Below are positions 14,001 through 27,300 of a stretch of DNA of 64,000 nucleotides, in pieces. The notes beneath the pieces were generated by a model. The model did no database searches. It was not told where the DNA came from and saw nothing but the letters and a program-made list of their open reading frames with translations. Every line of letters starts with the position of its first letter. Positions within the stretch are counted from its first letter, which is position 1. Position numbers and translations under genes: made by a program. Origin of the DNA: Lamellibrachia columna (lineage: Eukaryota > Annelida > Polychaeta > Sabellida > Siboglinidae); contig OY759262.1 in the NCBI GenBank assembly GCA_963662155.1, positions 12,498,782 to 12,562,781 of the forward strand, in the 5' to 3' direction.

Positions 14001-17000
14001 TTACATATGTATACAGTGTATAATGTTACATATGTATACAGTGTATAATGTTACATTTAGTTTTGCTGGATTTAATACTCTCATTCTGTTATTTAATACT
14101 CTCATTCTGTTATTTAATACTCTCATTCTGTTATTCGTATAACTTAAAATTGCCATTTTTGATAGGGCAAGTATAGTTTATCACAGAGGCATTTTTAATC
14201 TTGCTAAAGTCACAGCCAGAGTGTTGATCTGTTAACAAGGCTACTACAGAGGTAGCCTGCAGTGACGTGTCATGTTTTCAGAAAACAGGCCACAACTATT
14301 GGCAGAATCAGCAGCTAACAAACATTATTGTTATATTCAGGTAAAAACGTGCTCGGGAAATCAGGAAACTCGTCAGTGACCGTGGAACTCCGAGGTTTGG
14401 GGTAAGTAGAAGATATCTACACCAAACGTTAGTTGCTAAAATTGTGTTTATCTACAAAATGTTTAATATATTCATGCAGACCCTCTGAAATCAAACCAGT
14501 CACCTAGTCTTGCACTCCAGTACACACACCTGCTTGCATACTAGCACCAAGTTACTGATCCAAAGTTTAAAGTCGCAGTCCTAATTATGAGTCTTCATCT
14601 TGACAACCGTGCATATATACATTACATTACTAGGGCAGCACACATCTGCCAGATCAAACCTCTCCCACGTAGTGTTCTCGTTGAAACAACTTTGCCCTTT
14701 GTTTGTTTGGGCCAGAAATTCAGATGGAAATATTTGATGGAATGTTCAACAGCGATGGCCATGTTTGTTAGTTTGATAGACCTGGTTCCTAGGCAGAAAG
14801 TCACGTAATGGATCTAACAATTGTTACACATCTTTGCCAATTACACTGTATTTGGAAACAGATTTGTTTTGAATATGTTAATGGTTTGTTACAAAGTGAA
14901 ATGGAGCTATTTGTCTACTGATTTCTGTAGGATCCAGAGCAAGCATGCTGTGATAGAGAACACAGGCAAGCAGATGTTCATTGAGTCGAGCAAGCGTGCA
15001 AAGGTTGTCGTCAACGGAAAAACAATATCAAGTCGAATGCCGCTGAAACATCTGGTTTGTGGATGTTGTGTTATCAAAAAATATTTCTGTTTGATAGAAC
15101 TGATCGAAAGTACCACTTTATGCTAAAATAAATAGACAAGCACTGCCTTAGGCAGTCGTGTTGTGTGTGTTTATATGTATTTCATCACCAAACTGATCAT
15201 GAGCACCTGAGAGGAGTTTTCTTCACTTACCACATGTAACATAGGAAATACAAAAAAACAATATTGCCATCAACATAATTATACCACCCCTTAACAATTC
15301 CTAGGTAATCGACACTATGTTTATTAAGTTTTGTATAGTCGAGAGTAGTACCAGAAGTCTTTCTTCTGATAACTCAATTGTTTTTTCTAAGTACACTGTA
15401 ACCAGCATTTACATTAGTCCCTTGTATAAACAACATGAAGTTGGAATTTTGTTTTATTTTAGAATTAAAAATAACAACTAAACAAAATAATATTATGCCA
15501 AAAATAAAAAAACTGCCCTGTTGTTGATATAATTGGTACTTTAGAATTAAAAATAATAACTAAAAAAATGCAACAAATCAAGAACTGCTGTTGAAGGAAC
15601 ATATCTTTGAGAGAGTTTGTGCTGTCATTGAAGGATCGTATCAAGCTTGGCTCCAACACACTCTACCTGTACATCGGCTTCGTGCCAGAGCGGAGCCGAG
15701 ACGACCAGCCAGCGAGGTATAACTACGACTACTTCCAGACAGAACTGGCTGAGGCAGCTGGCTTCAGCGAGAGTATGATGAGTATGGATGACAACATGCC
15801 AGACGCATCCACACTACTTGTCTTTCAGGAGTACGTCAATCTACTGCCCAAGATCTATGAAGCAAACGCCATGAGTGAAGAGATGAAGAAGGTATGTGTG
15901 ATTTAGTAATTCTGGTATGACATATTTGTGGCATGACGTGGTATACTTGAGTTGTGACATATCTGAGAAATTAATGGCTTAAGTATTGACATGATTGATT
16001 TGTTGTGTGTAAAGGTGTCTGTAAAATGACATGCATGTAGAGTGGAGTCTGGAGTGACCTGTCTGTAGAGTGACCTACCTTTAGAGTAACATGTCTGTAG
16101 TGACCTGCCTATATACCTGTCTGTGGAGTGACTTGTCTGTGGGGTGACCTGTGTGTGGAGTGACCTGTCTGTGGAGTGACATGCCTAAGGGATTACCTGT
16201 CTGTGGAGTGGCATGCCTTTAGAATGACCTGTCTGTGGAGTTGCATGTCTGTGGAGTGGCATGCTTGTGGAATGACATGTATGTGAAGTGACATGCCAAA
16301 AGGGTGACATGCCTGTAGACTGACTCCTCTTGTTTCAGTCTGTCTTGTTTGAGGCGATGGTGGAGAATCTTGCTTTACACGATGAACTCAGCAGACCCAA
16401 GAAGAAAGGAGTCATCATCAAAGTGTGCAACCAGAAGACAAATAAGGTAGGACTCGGGTCTAGCAGGACTCAAGGTCTATCAGGACTTGAGACGTGTCAG
16501 GACTCAAGGACTATCAGGTCTCCAAGTCAGGTGCAACCCCCTTTTTCTTTCCACAACAATGTCTGTTCAAGTAGGCAGAGGTGGACAGAAGTAGTTAGAA
16601 AGACGTCTTTCCTACCACCATGGTTGTTTATGATTTTTTCCATCCTGAGTTTATGACAGGGCTTGCTTCATCATGGTTGTGAAAATAAATATGCTGATCT
16701 TCTTAGAGTGGTAATTTTTTTCAGAAATAGTAAGCAGGTGTAATTTTAACTATTCTTTCAATTCTATTCTAATTATGAGTCAGCACAGAAGTGCTGTTGT
16801 ACAGTTCACACCAAGGCAAAGTTCACAGCATTGTTCAGTTGTGTTTTTCTTCTGACAGGTGTGGATGTGGTCCAAGGCAAAGTTCACAGCATTGTTCAGT
16901 TGTGTTTTTCTTCTGACAGGTGTGGATGTGGTCCAAGGCAAAGTTCACAGCATTGTTCTGTTGTGTTTTTCTTCTGACAGGTGTGGATGTGGTCCAAGGC

Positions 17001-18283
17001 AAAGTTCACAGCATTGTTCTGTTGTGTTTTTCTTCTGACAGGTGTGGATGTGGTCCAAGGCAAAGTTCACAGCATTGTTCAGTTGTGTTTTTCTTCTGAC
17101 AGGTGTGGATGTAGTCCAAGGCAAAGTTCACAGCACTGTTCAATTGTGTTTGCCTTCTGACAGGTGTGGATGTGGTCCAAAGCAAAGTTCACAGCACTGT
17201 TCAATTGTGTTTGTTTTCTGACAGGTGTGGATGTGGTCCAAGGCAAAGTTTATCAACCGGAAGTTCATGATAGAGGATCTGTATGCAAAGTTCCAGGATG
17301 GGGAGACCATTGAAGTGGACCAGAACACGGACCCATTCTGGGACCCAATTGAGAACATATTTCTTGGCAGGTAGGGATGGACACCATCCGTCCACAGAGT
17401 GATTAATATGTATATTATTATATGTAAAGCAGTGACATCTTCATATTAATGATGATGAAATTGGTTAATGAAATAAATTGCTTTAAGTGGATTTTATGTG
17501 TGTGCATGGCCAAACATGCATGACATTAGCTTCAGATAGGAATGATTTGTAGTTGCTATAATAATTTTTGTGTTTTTCTGGTCCATACATCAATTCCACT
17601 TACCAAGGTAGTCATCGGCAATCTATTAACAGATATGTGTAATTTGTATATGCTACGTCAGGGGAATTGCCTTTACTTTCGTGTCTCCACCAATCTTCAC
17701 GGGCATTCAACACATATATATATTTTAATAAAGGTGCATTGCTAATTAACAACCAGACAGTGTTTCTCACTTCATAAACTAAGCAATGTGCAGCAAACTC
17801 TCATATAAACGACCACCAACTACTGTACTGGCACATGCGTTACTGCAAGTTGATTCAACATGATGAGCAAAAACATTTGTGTTTGCAAACATGCATGTGA
17901 GATGCTTGTACTGGATGTAACTGTGGATGCTGTAGTTGTCACGTGTGGTTGACCAACCTCGCCTACTGCATGGACTCGGCGGATGAGCTTCATGTGAGGA
18001 ACCATCACGGCAAGCTCGAGGCCATGCTTACAGCCAAGGTGGAGCCCTGCGACATCAAGGGAAAGTAAGTCCAGTTCTTCTCAAGCCATCATCATGAATA
18101 TAATTGAACTTTGTCTTAGTTGTCACATGAATCATTCAGATGTGTTACTAAGAATTCTCATTGTTAGGCAAATGGAGCTCGCTTCAATGTTTTGAATCGC
18201 ACTTACACAACATGTGTTGTTAATTAACAAAACACTGAGTAGACTTTTTATACTTTGGACACACACATGCGCACATGCATGCC

Positions 18284-18380
<97 letters not shown>

Positions 18381-21300
18381 ACCCACCCACCCACTCATAT
18401 ATATTGACATAATGTAGTTTATTTGATGAAAAACTAAAATCATGTTGTTTCAACAGAAGTCCCCAGATCAATTCCAATGGTACTGTTTTTTTATATACTA
18501 TCTATCTTATCTATACATATGACAATAGCCTAATTTCTAGAAATATTTACAAGTTGGATACTTTAATTTTGGCAGAGTTTCGAAAGATGAACTCATTGTG
18601 TTCGACCCCAATGAGCTGATGACAAAACGCCTGGACTTCTCTGTCAGCATACTGAAATGCACTGATGTAAAGTGGGTAATGGAAGATAATTCACGAGGCA
18701 TCTACTGTGCGTGAGTACATTATTTTATTTGTCAGGAAACACTACTTGCAAAAACATGAGAAGAAATATAATCCGTAATCTGTTCAACAGCATTTTTTAA
18801 TGAACATAGGACAGATTTCTGCATCAATGCAATATTAATTAAGAGTAAACTTAGAGGAACATAGTGATGTTGGTATCATGACCGTAAAGCATTTTTAAAA
18901 GTTAATAAACTGTTTGCCAATTTATAAATGTTATAAACCTACATGTATGGTAATTTGTGCAAGCTTGAATTCACGCCATATAATTATTTCTAAATGAGCA
19001 ACTTTGTATGGGCAACTAAGCGATATCTAATTTGATATACATATATTGTATTTTATTGTATTTTTCTTGATGAGCATGTTTGTGCTAGCTGCCAAGCTAC
19101 TTTTTCATTGATTCATATTATTTTCTGTTGGTATAATTATTAAATGACATTTGCCAACAATCACTCTTTGTGTGTTCTTAGTAGCAAACGAGCTCATGGT
19201 TCTGCCATTAAACATCAGCAGGGTATAAATGAATATTTTTACACGTCAAAATAGTGTTTATACAATGTGAGGTGAAAATGACTGCTTTAATTGTTGCGGT
19301 AGTGTTAGTCTGTGATCTTCAGTCCGCAACCTGGGAAACAGTCCATAGTACGCGAAACGGTTCGTGGTCAAATGACGCTAGGTGATCACGTGGCGAACGA
19401 GAGTCATTCCCTTTGTGTTGGAACTCCGAGCCATGCTAGATGTACTTTGCAGAGCCATCACATTGGAAGTTTTTCTTCCCACCATCCTCCCCTGTCTACC
19501 TCCATTGTTCATGTGTTGCTTACCATGTATTGTATGTATACATTCAACTCCTGATAGTTCCTAATTTGGTTGTGATAAACAATCACCATTGTGCGTTAAC
19601 GCTTTCCTTCATGTATAATTTCCCATAGGGTTTTTAGAAGGTTTTAGTGCGTATAGTCTGTATTCACTTGTATACACAATGTCAGTAATACGTATGCTGT
19701 ACGACAATTTTTTAACAATTGAATTGTGCTTGAAATTTTTCTTTAATGAGAATCCCAATGGGGATTGTAGTACATTACCTTTAATTTTAGATGCATATTT
19801 GACTGGTTAGTTGATCGTTGTACAACATTGTTATGATGATGATATTCTGTTTATGCGGTGGAACAAAGGACCACTCCACCTTTGCTACTTCTACTTTTGT
19901 CATTTAATAATTGTTTCTCAATGAGCAACTTTGTATTGGCAACTAAGCGATATCTCATTTGATATATATATATATATATTATTGTATTTTTCTTGATGAG
20001 TATGTTTGTGCTAGCTGCCAAGCTACTTTTTCATTGATTCATATTATTTTCTGTTGGTACAATTATTAAATGACCTTCACCAACAATCACTCTTTGTGTG
20101 TTCCCGTAGCAAACGAGCTCAGGGTTCTGCCATTAAGCATCAGCAGGGTATAAAGTACATTGAAACCATTTTTAGGTGACCTGTTGGGTAAAACAAAATT
20201 AACAAATCACTCCTTTGTATTAGCTAGGTGTATCTAGGCTAGCAATTGATCGCTTGTCTGTTTCTTCAGATGTGAAGCATTGCCAATTATTTTCAGATTT
20301 AAGTTTTTCGAGCATCCAAAGTTGATCCAGAGCAAGACTGTGAGGAACATCGTAAACCCTCAGCTGGACTTCCACAAACATTTCACAATCTCCCAAGTGA
20401 CAGAGTTGTTCCTCGACTACCTACAAAGTCATGCCCTCGTCATTGAGCTTTGGGGCACGCAGGGTCAGTCTTTGCTACAGTTATGAACGTTTGATTAAAA
20501 TAATTTTTTTTTTTATTTCTCGCAATGTTGGTTTATCATTTATCATGAATTTACTGTGCCTATCACAATTCTATTATTTCTTGATAACTTGTCAGAAACA
20601 ATTTTTTTCCAGAACATTTTTGTAAAAAATGTGCCTGAAAAATATTGATTATTGCACATCAGTGTAATTTCTCACAAAATGTTTTGATAGGTTCCCAGCC
20701 CAATGTTTGATGCTACTGGGTTTGGATTAGGCTACTGTTCCACAGTAAGGAAATACCCCTTCTGGTCTGGTGAAACCAAGCGAAAGGAATTCCATGTACA
20801 CATCATTCATCTAGAATATGTGATAGCTTTTAATGCATAACACGGTGTTACAGAGTCCTCTAAATTGGAGCCAAATAAATGTTTGACTTGAGGCAGTGAT
20901 GCATGTTAACTTTGATGCATCATCTATCATATGTTTACAGTTTAAACAAAACACGGAAACCAAAAGGAATGCTCCATAGGGGTTTGGCCCACACACAGGG
21001 AATCAGTGAATCTATATGAGTGACGATGTTGCTACGTCTGTTATAATCCACATTGATATTGCAGTGGGCAATGATGAAAAAGGAGAGAGAAGTTCGCCAG
21101 ATGGCTGTGATATACACGTCCATGATGAAGACCCTAAGAAGGTATCATCAACTGGCTAAATTGTCATTATATCACATGATATTACTACCAAACTTACAGT
21201 TGTTTGTCATCAGACAATGGCCCAAATGTGGTTTGGAACACTTGTGGTCTCCCGTAGTTGGTTTGGTATGACAGGTCCTTCATTAACATTGATTTCTCCT

Positions 21301-24300
21301 GGTACTTCATTAACATTGATTTCTCCTGGTCCTTCATTAACATTGTTTTCTCCTGGTCCTTCGTTAACATTGATTTCTCCTGGTACTTCATTAACATTGA
21401 TTTCTCCTGGTCCTTCGTTAACATTGATTTCTCCTGGTCCTTCATTAACATTGATTTCTCCTGGTCCTTCATTAACATTGATTTCTCCTGGTCCTTCATT
21501 AACATTGATTTCTCCTGGTCCTTCATTAACATTGATTTCTCCTGGTACTTCTTTAACATTGATTTCTCCTGGTCCTTCATTAACATTGTTTTCTCCTGGT
21601 CCTTCGTTAACATTGATTTCTCCTGGTACTTCATTAACATTGATTTCTCCTGGTCCTTCGTTAACATTGATTTCTCCTGGTCCTTCATTAACATTGATTT
21701 CTCCTGGTCCTTCATTAACATTGATTTCTCCTGGTCCTTCATTAACATTGATTTCTCCTGGTCCTTCATTAACATTGATTTCTCCTGGTACTTCATTAAC
21801 ATTGATTTCTCCTGGTCCTTCATTAACATTGATTTCTCCTGGTCCTTCATTAACATTGATTTCACCTGGTCCTTCATTAACATTGATTTCTCCTGGTCCT
21901 TCATTAACATTGATTTCACCTGGTCCTTCATTAACATTGATTTCTCCTGGTCCTTCATTAACATTGATTTCACCTGGTCCTTCATTAACATTGATTTCTC
22001 CTGGTCCTTCATTAACATTGATTTCTCCTGGTCCTTCATTAACATTGATTTCTCCTGGTCCTTCATTAACATTGATTTCACCTGGTCCTTCATTAACATT
22101 GATTTCACCTGGTCCTTCATTAACATTGATTTCTCCTGGTCCTTCATTAACATTGATTTCTCCTGGTCCTTCATTAACATTGATTTCTCCTGGTCCTTCA
22201 TTAACATTGATTTCTCCTGGTCCTTCATTAACATTGATTTCACCTGGTCCTTCATTAACATTGATTTCACCTGGTCCTTCATTAACATTGATTTCTCCTG
22301 GTCCTTCATTAACATTGATTTCTCCTGGTCCTTCATTAACATTGATTTCTCCTGGTCCTTCATTAACATTGATTTATCCTGGTCCTTCATTAACATTGAT
22401 TTCACCTGGTCCTTCATTAACATTGATTTCACCTGGTCCTTCATTAACATTGATTTCTCCTGGTCCTTCATTAACATTGATTTCTCCTGGTCCTTCATTA
22501 ACATTGATTTCTCATGGTCCTTCATTAACATTGATTTCTCATGGTCCTTCATTAACATTGATTTCTCCTGGTCCCTCATTAACATTGATTTCTCCTGGTC
22601 CTTCATTAACATTGATTTCTCCTGGTCCTTCATTAACATTGATTTCTCCTGGTCCTTCGTTAACATTGATTTCTCCTGGTCCTTCATTAAAATTGATTTC
22701 TCCTTGTCCTTCATTAACATTGATTTCTCCTGGTCCTTCATTAACATTGATTTCTCCTGGTCCTTCATTAACATTGATTTCTCCTGGTACTTCGTTAACA
22801 TTGATTTCTCCTGGTCCTTCGTTAACATTGATTTCTCCTGGTCCTTCATTAACATTGATTTCACCTGGTCCTTCATTAACATTGATTTCTCCTGGTCCTT
22901 CATTAACATTGATTTCTCCTGGTCCTTCATTAACATTGATTTCTCCTGGTCCTTCATTAACATTGATTTCTCCTGGTCCTTCATTAACATTGATTTCTCC
23001 TGGTCCTTCATTAACATTGATTTCTCCTGGTACTTCATTAACATTGATTTCTCCTGGTCCTTCATTAACATTGAATTCTCCTGGTCCTTCATTAACATTG
23101 ATTTCTCCTGGTCCTTCATTAACATTGATTTCTCCTTGTCCTTCATTAACATTGATTTCTCCTTGTCCTTCATTAACATTGATTTCTCCTGGTCCTTCAT
23201 TAACATTGAATTCTCCTGGTCCTTCATTAACATTGAATTCTCCTGGTCCTTCATTAACATTGAATTCTCCTGGTCTTTCATTAACATTGATTTCACCTGG
23301 TCCTTCATTAACATTGATTTCTCCTGGTCCTTCATTAACATTGAATTCTCCTGGTCCTTCATTAACATTGAATTCTCCTGGTCCTTCATTAACATTGATT
23401 TCTCCTGGTCCTTCATTAACATTGATTTCTCCTGGTCCTTCATTAACATTGAATTCTCCTGGTACTTCATTAACATTGATTTCTCCTGGTCCTTCATTAA
23501 CATTGAATTCTCCTGGTCCTTCATTAACATTGATTTCTCCTTGTCCTTCATTAACATTGATTTCTCCTTGTCCTTCATTAACATTGATTTCTCCTGGTCC
23601 TTCATTAACATTGATTTCTCCTGGTACTTCATTAACATTGATTTCTCCTGGTCCTTCATTAACATTGAATTCTCCTGGTCCTTCATTAACATTGAATTCT
23701 CCTGGTCCTTCATTAACATTGATTTCTCCTGGTCCTTCATTAACATTGATTTCTCCTTGTCCTTCATTAACATTGATTTCTCCTGGTCCTTCATTAACAT
23801 TGAATTCTCCTGGTCCTTCATTAACATTGATTTCTCCTGGTCCTTCATTAACATTGATTTCTCCTCCATGTTTCTGTACAGATGTTTGTTGCAAGATATA
23901 CAAGATATACAAGTTATACAAGATATACAAGTTAATACAGATACTTCTCACAAATTTTATCATTGATCAGTGGTACACCAGAAAGATTACCTTTGTTGAG
24001 TACAGTGGAACCTCACTATTAACGTCACCCTCGGGACTGGATAAAAGTGACCTGAATAGCGAGGTGACTGTATTAGCTGGACTAAATGTCCTATACTTTG
24101 CTGTTATGGAACTAATTTGGGACTGTCCCAGGGTGACCGTAATGGCGAGGTGACTGTATTACTGAGGTGACCGTAAAGCGAAGTTCGACTGTATTCTGTA
24201 ATTCTGTCGATAGGTAATTCAGCACAGAGTGAATGTAACAAATATGAAAGCAGCAATTTACATACAATTTAGCTACAGTAACATCAAGCAGAGTGTAAAT

Positions 24301-27300
24301 TGGCCTAAAGCCCACAGTACAACACCAACGTATGGAGTCAATGAACCATCCATGTAGTTAGAATCTATGGTCAAGCATCAAGTTATATGAGAAACACTGC
24401 TTGTTTTATAGGTTCTGCAGATTAAACAGTTGGAAGACAAGCTTCTTGTGAAGGTTTGTCATTCTCACAACTGATGATCTTTGTTGTAAATGTGCTCCGT
24501 CTGTGTGGCACGATGTTAGTGCATCATTGCTTCAGTTCTCTGGATGTATTACTTTGATTAAATGAAGTAGATGTGTCATGATCTGACACCACATTCAATT
24601 ATCTTGCTCTGGCAGTTTGCAATGTTTGCTGCGAACAGTTGTCTGTTTGATTGACACCTGTCACTCTCATGCCTTCCATCCATTTCTTCCACTGTCACAC
24701 TATATGAAAAAATATTTCATTAATATAGAAAACAAAGCAGTCAGTATGCTGGGAGTTTGTGTAATCTTTATATTAGGCATAATGTATTCAAGAGGAAGGT
24801 ATCCAACCAGATATATTTGAGTATTGTAAGCATGTTGGTGATAGAGTTTAATCATTTACGCTGATTTCATCAAACAAAAGGACAACGAGGTGAAGCTGTT
24901 GAAGCAGCAGAGAGATACCATGCAGTACGAGAACCATATTCTCCAGACGCGACTTGTGTCCTACAAGACTTCAAGTAAGTTAGCTCAAGTACACCCTGTC
25001 TTAACAACAATAGATAAAGGTTGCTATCAAAAACAATATGCACCACATGACCTATGTACAAGGAAGCCTCAGGCTTATTGAGCATCCAACAGTTTTATCC
25101 TTTTTTGGATGCTATATTAGATGTTGTAAACTTAAATCGATTTATGTCTGATTTATTTTAAAATGGCTAATGGCCCAAATAATTTTTTTTAATAAAGGCT
25201 ATGGTTATTTCCTGACAATTACAGTAAAACATTTTGCATGGAAATCTGTTAAAAAGAAGCTTGTTGTTTAAATCAGCAGTTGATGCTAATTTATTTATTT
25301 CCTTTGTCAAAGCTATTACATAATAAATTGTGATGTATGCGTATGCTGTTATTTGTCAATGCAAATAAACTAACTATAACTTTGCACACTGTCTTTCTGC
25401 ACCATATTGCAGCTTTTATTTTTCTAACTGATTACATTTGTCACATTAGTCAGTGTTCAGAGGTGTGCAGATTCTGAGCCAATTTTTATTTTTTTTTATT
25501 TTACCATATATTTCATGTTGTTTTGTACTGATGATGTGATAATTATCAGTCTTGGAACATAAAATATTTGATGGTGAGAAGTTTCCTAATCTGGACTTTG
25601 GTTTGCACTGGGCATGGCACAACTAAAACTATCTCTTGTGTTTGTATTCTGTGCCATAGCATGATGCATGATATTTTCTTCTTATGTGCTGTATCTCATC
25701 AAATCTTGTCTGCCTGGTCGGAGCCAGCCAACAAAGGGCACACCGAAGTGCCCTGCACCACTACACAACACAGAGTGGTGCACCGGCACCACACTTGTCT
25801 GCACCGCTTACACTGCTCACTTGTTTGTGATGCACTTTTGCCTGGTTCTGCATGCAGGTCTGTCAGCTGCACGGAGAGTCTCTCTTCCTATTTGCACCTG
25901 CATCCCACGCTACCTCAGCCACTCCCTCTCGCACCCCCCAACGCTGCACCCTGCTCATCCACACCACTTTTACCTTGCGCCTCTCTCACTGCTTCCTGAG
26001 GATGGACCTCAGATCACTAAACTGCCACCACTTTCCCCAAACAGACCCCCAAGCAAACCTCAACTAATCCATGTTGCCCCTAACAACCGACGAACCGCCC
26101 CCCATCGACCTCCCACCCCTAGACGCCCTTCAAAGTCCCAGTCACGTCTTGTCTCTATCGCAAAACCAACAGCTAAATCCGACAACCCAGCGACACCGGC
26201 CACGCCCGTTACCAATGGGATTGGCCACACGGGGGCTCCACTTCAACAGGGTTCGTCTCAAGGTCAAAGTTCAAGCATGGACGGGGAGATTGCTAAGGCC
26301 CTCAAGGTGTTCTTTCGGGATGTGAAAGGTGTCCAGAAAAAAGTGGCCGAGGTGAAAAACCTGGGTACGTTTATCAAAGTAGCTGTTTTCGTGGTTGCTT
26401 TCGACAGCATTATGTAGTTGTTATTATGTCAGTGTATTTAGTGTCTTTTCGATGATCACCTGTTCCTCTAGCCGTGCATCTTTATCAGAATTAGGTGGAA
26501 ATTGCTAGTGTTAAAAGCCTCCTTGCATAAACCTTATGTGTCATAATATGTTTGCAGCAAAATAAATGTGATTAATCTAAATATATGCACAAGCAGCATA
26601 ATTTAACATCTCTCTATCACATGTAGCAATCACACACTCATATATTAACACCTCTCCATCACATGTAGCAATCACACAATCATATATTAACACCTCTCTA
26701 TCACATGCAGTAATCACACAATCACATTAACACCTCTCCATCACATGTAGCAATCACACAATCATATATTAACACCTCTCCATCACATGCAACAATCACA
26801 CAATCATATATTAACACCTCTCCATCACATGTAGCAATCACACAATCATATATTAACACCTCTCCATCACATGTAGCAATCACACAATCATATTAAAACC
26901 TCTCTATCACATGCAGTAATCACACAATCACATTAACACCTCTCCATCACATGTAGCAATCACACAATCATATATTAACACCTCTCCATCACATGCAACA
27001 ATCACACAATCATATATTAACACCTCTCCATCACATGTAGCAATCACACAATCATATATTAACACCTCTCTATCACATGTAGCAATCACACAATCATATA
27101 TTAACACCTCTCTATCACATGCAGCAATCACACAATCATATATTAACACCTCTCCATCACATGCAGCAATCACACGATCATATATTAACACCTCTCCATC
27201 ACATGTAGCAATCACACAATCATATATTAACACCTCTCCATCACATGTAGCAATCACACAATCATATTAACACCTCTCCATCACATGTAGCAATCACACA

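Noticed and set aside
18132..18477. Poly-Cys-Val and poly-His-Thr frames
   Set aside because: Translations of the (CA)n microsatellite.
21194..24153. Very long open frames (about 890-980 codons) on both strands
   Set aside because: They are produced by the 27-bp minisatellite, whose unit lacks stops in four frames; flanks show no start context or domain, and the region lies between two phase-matched kinesin exons.
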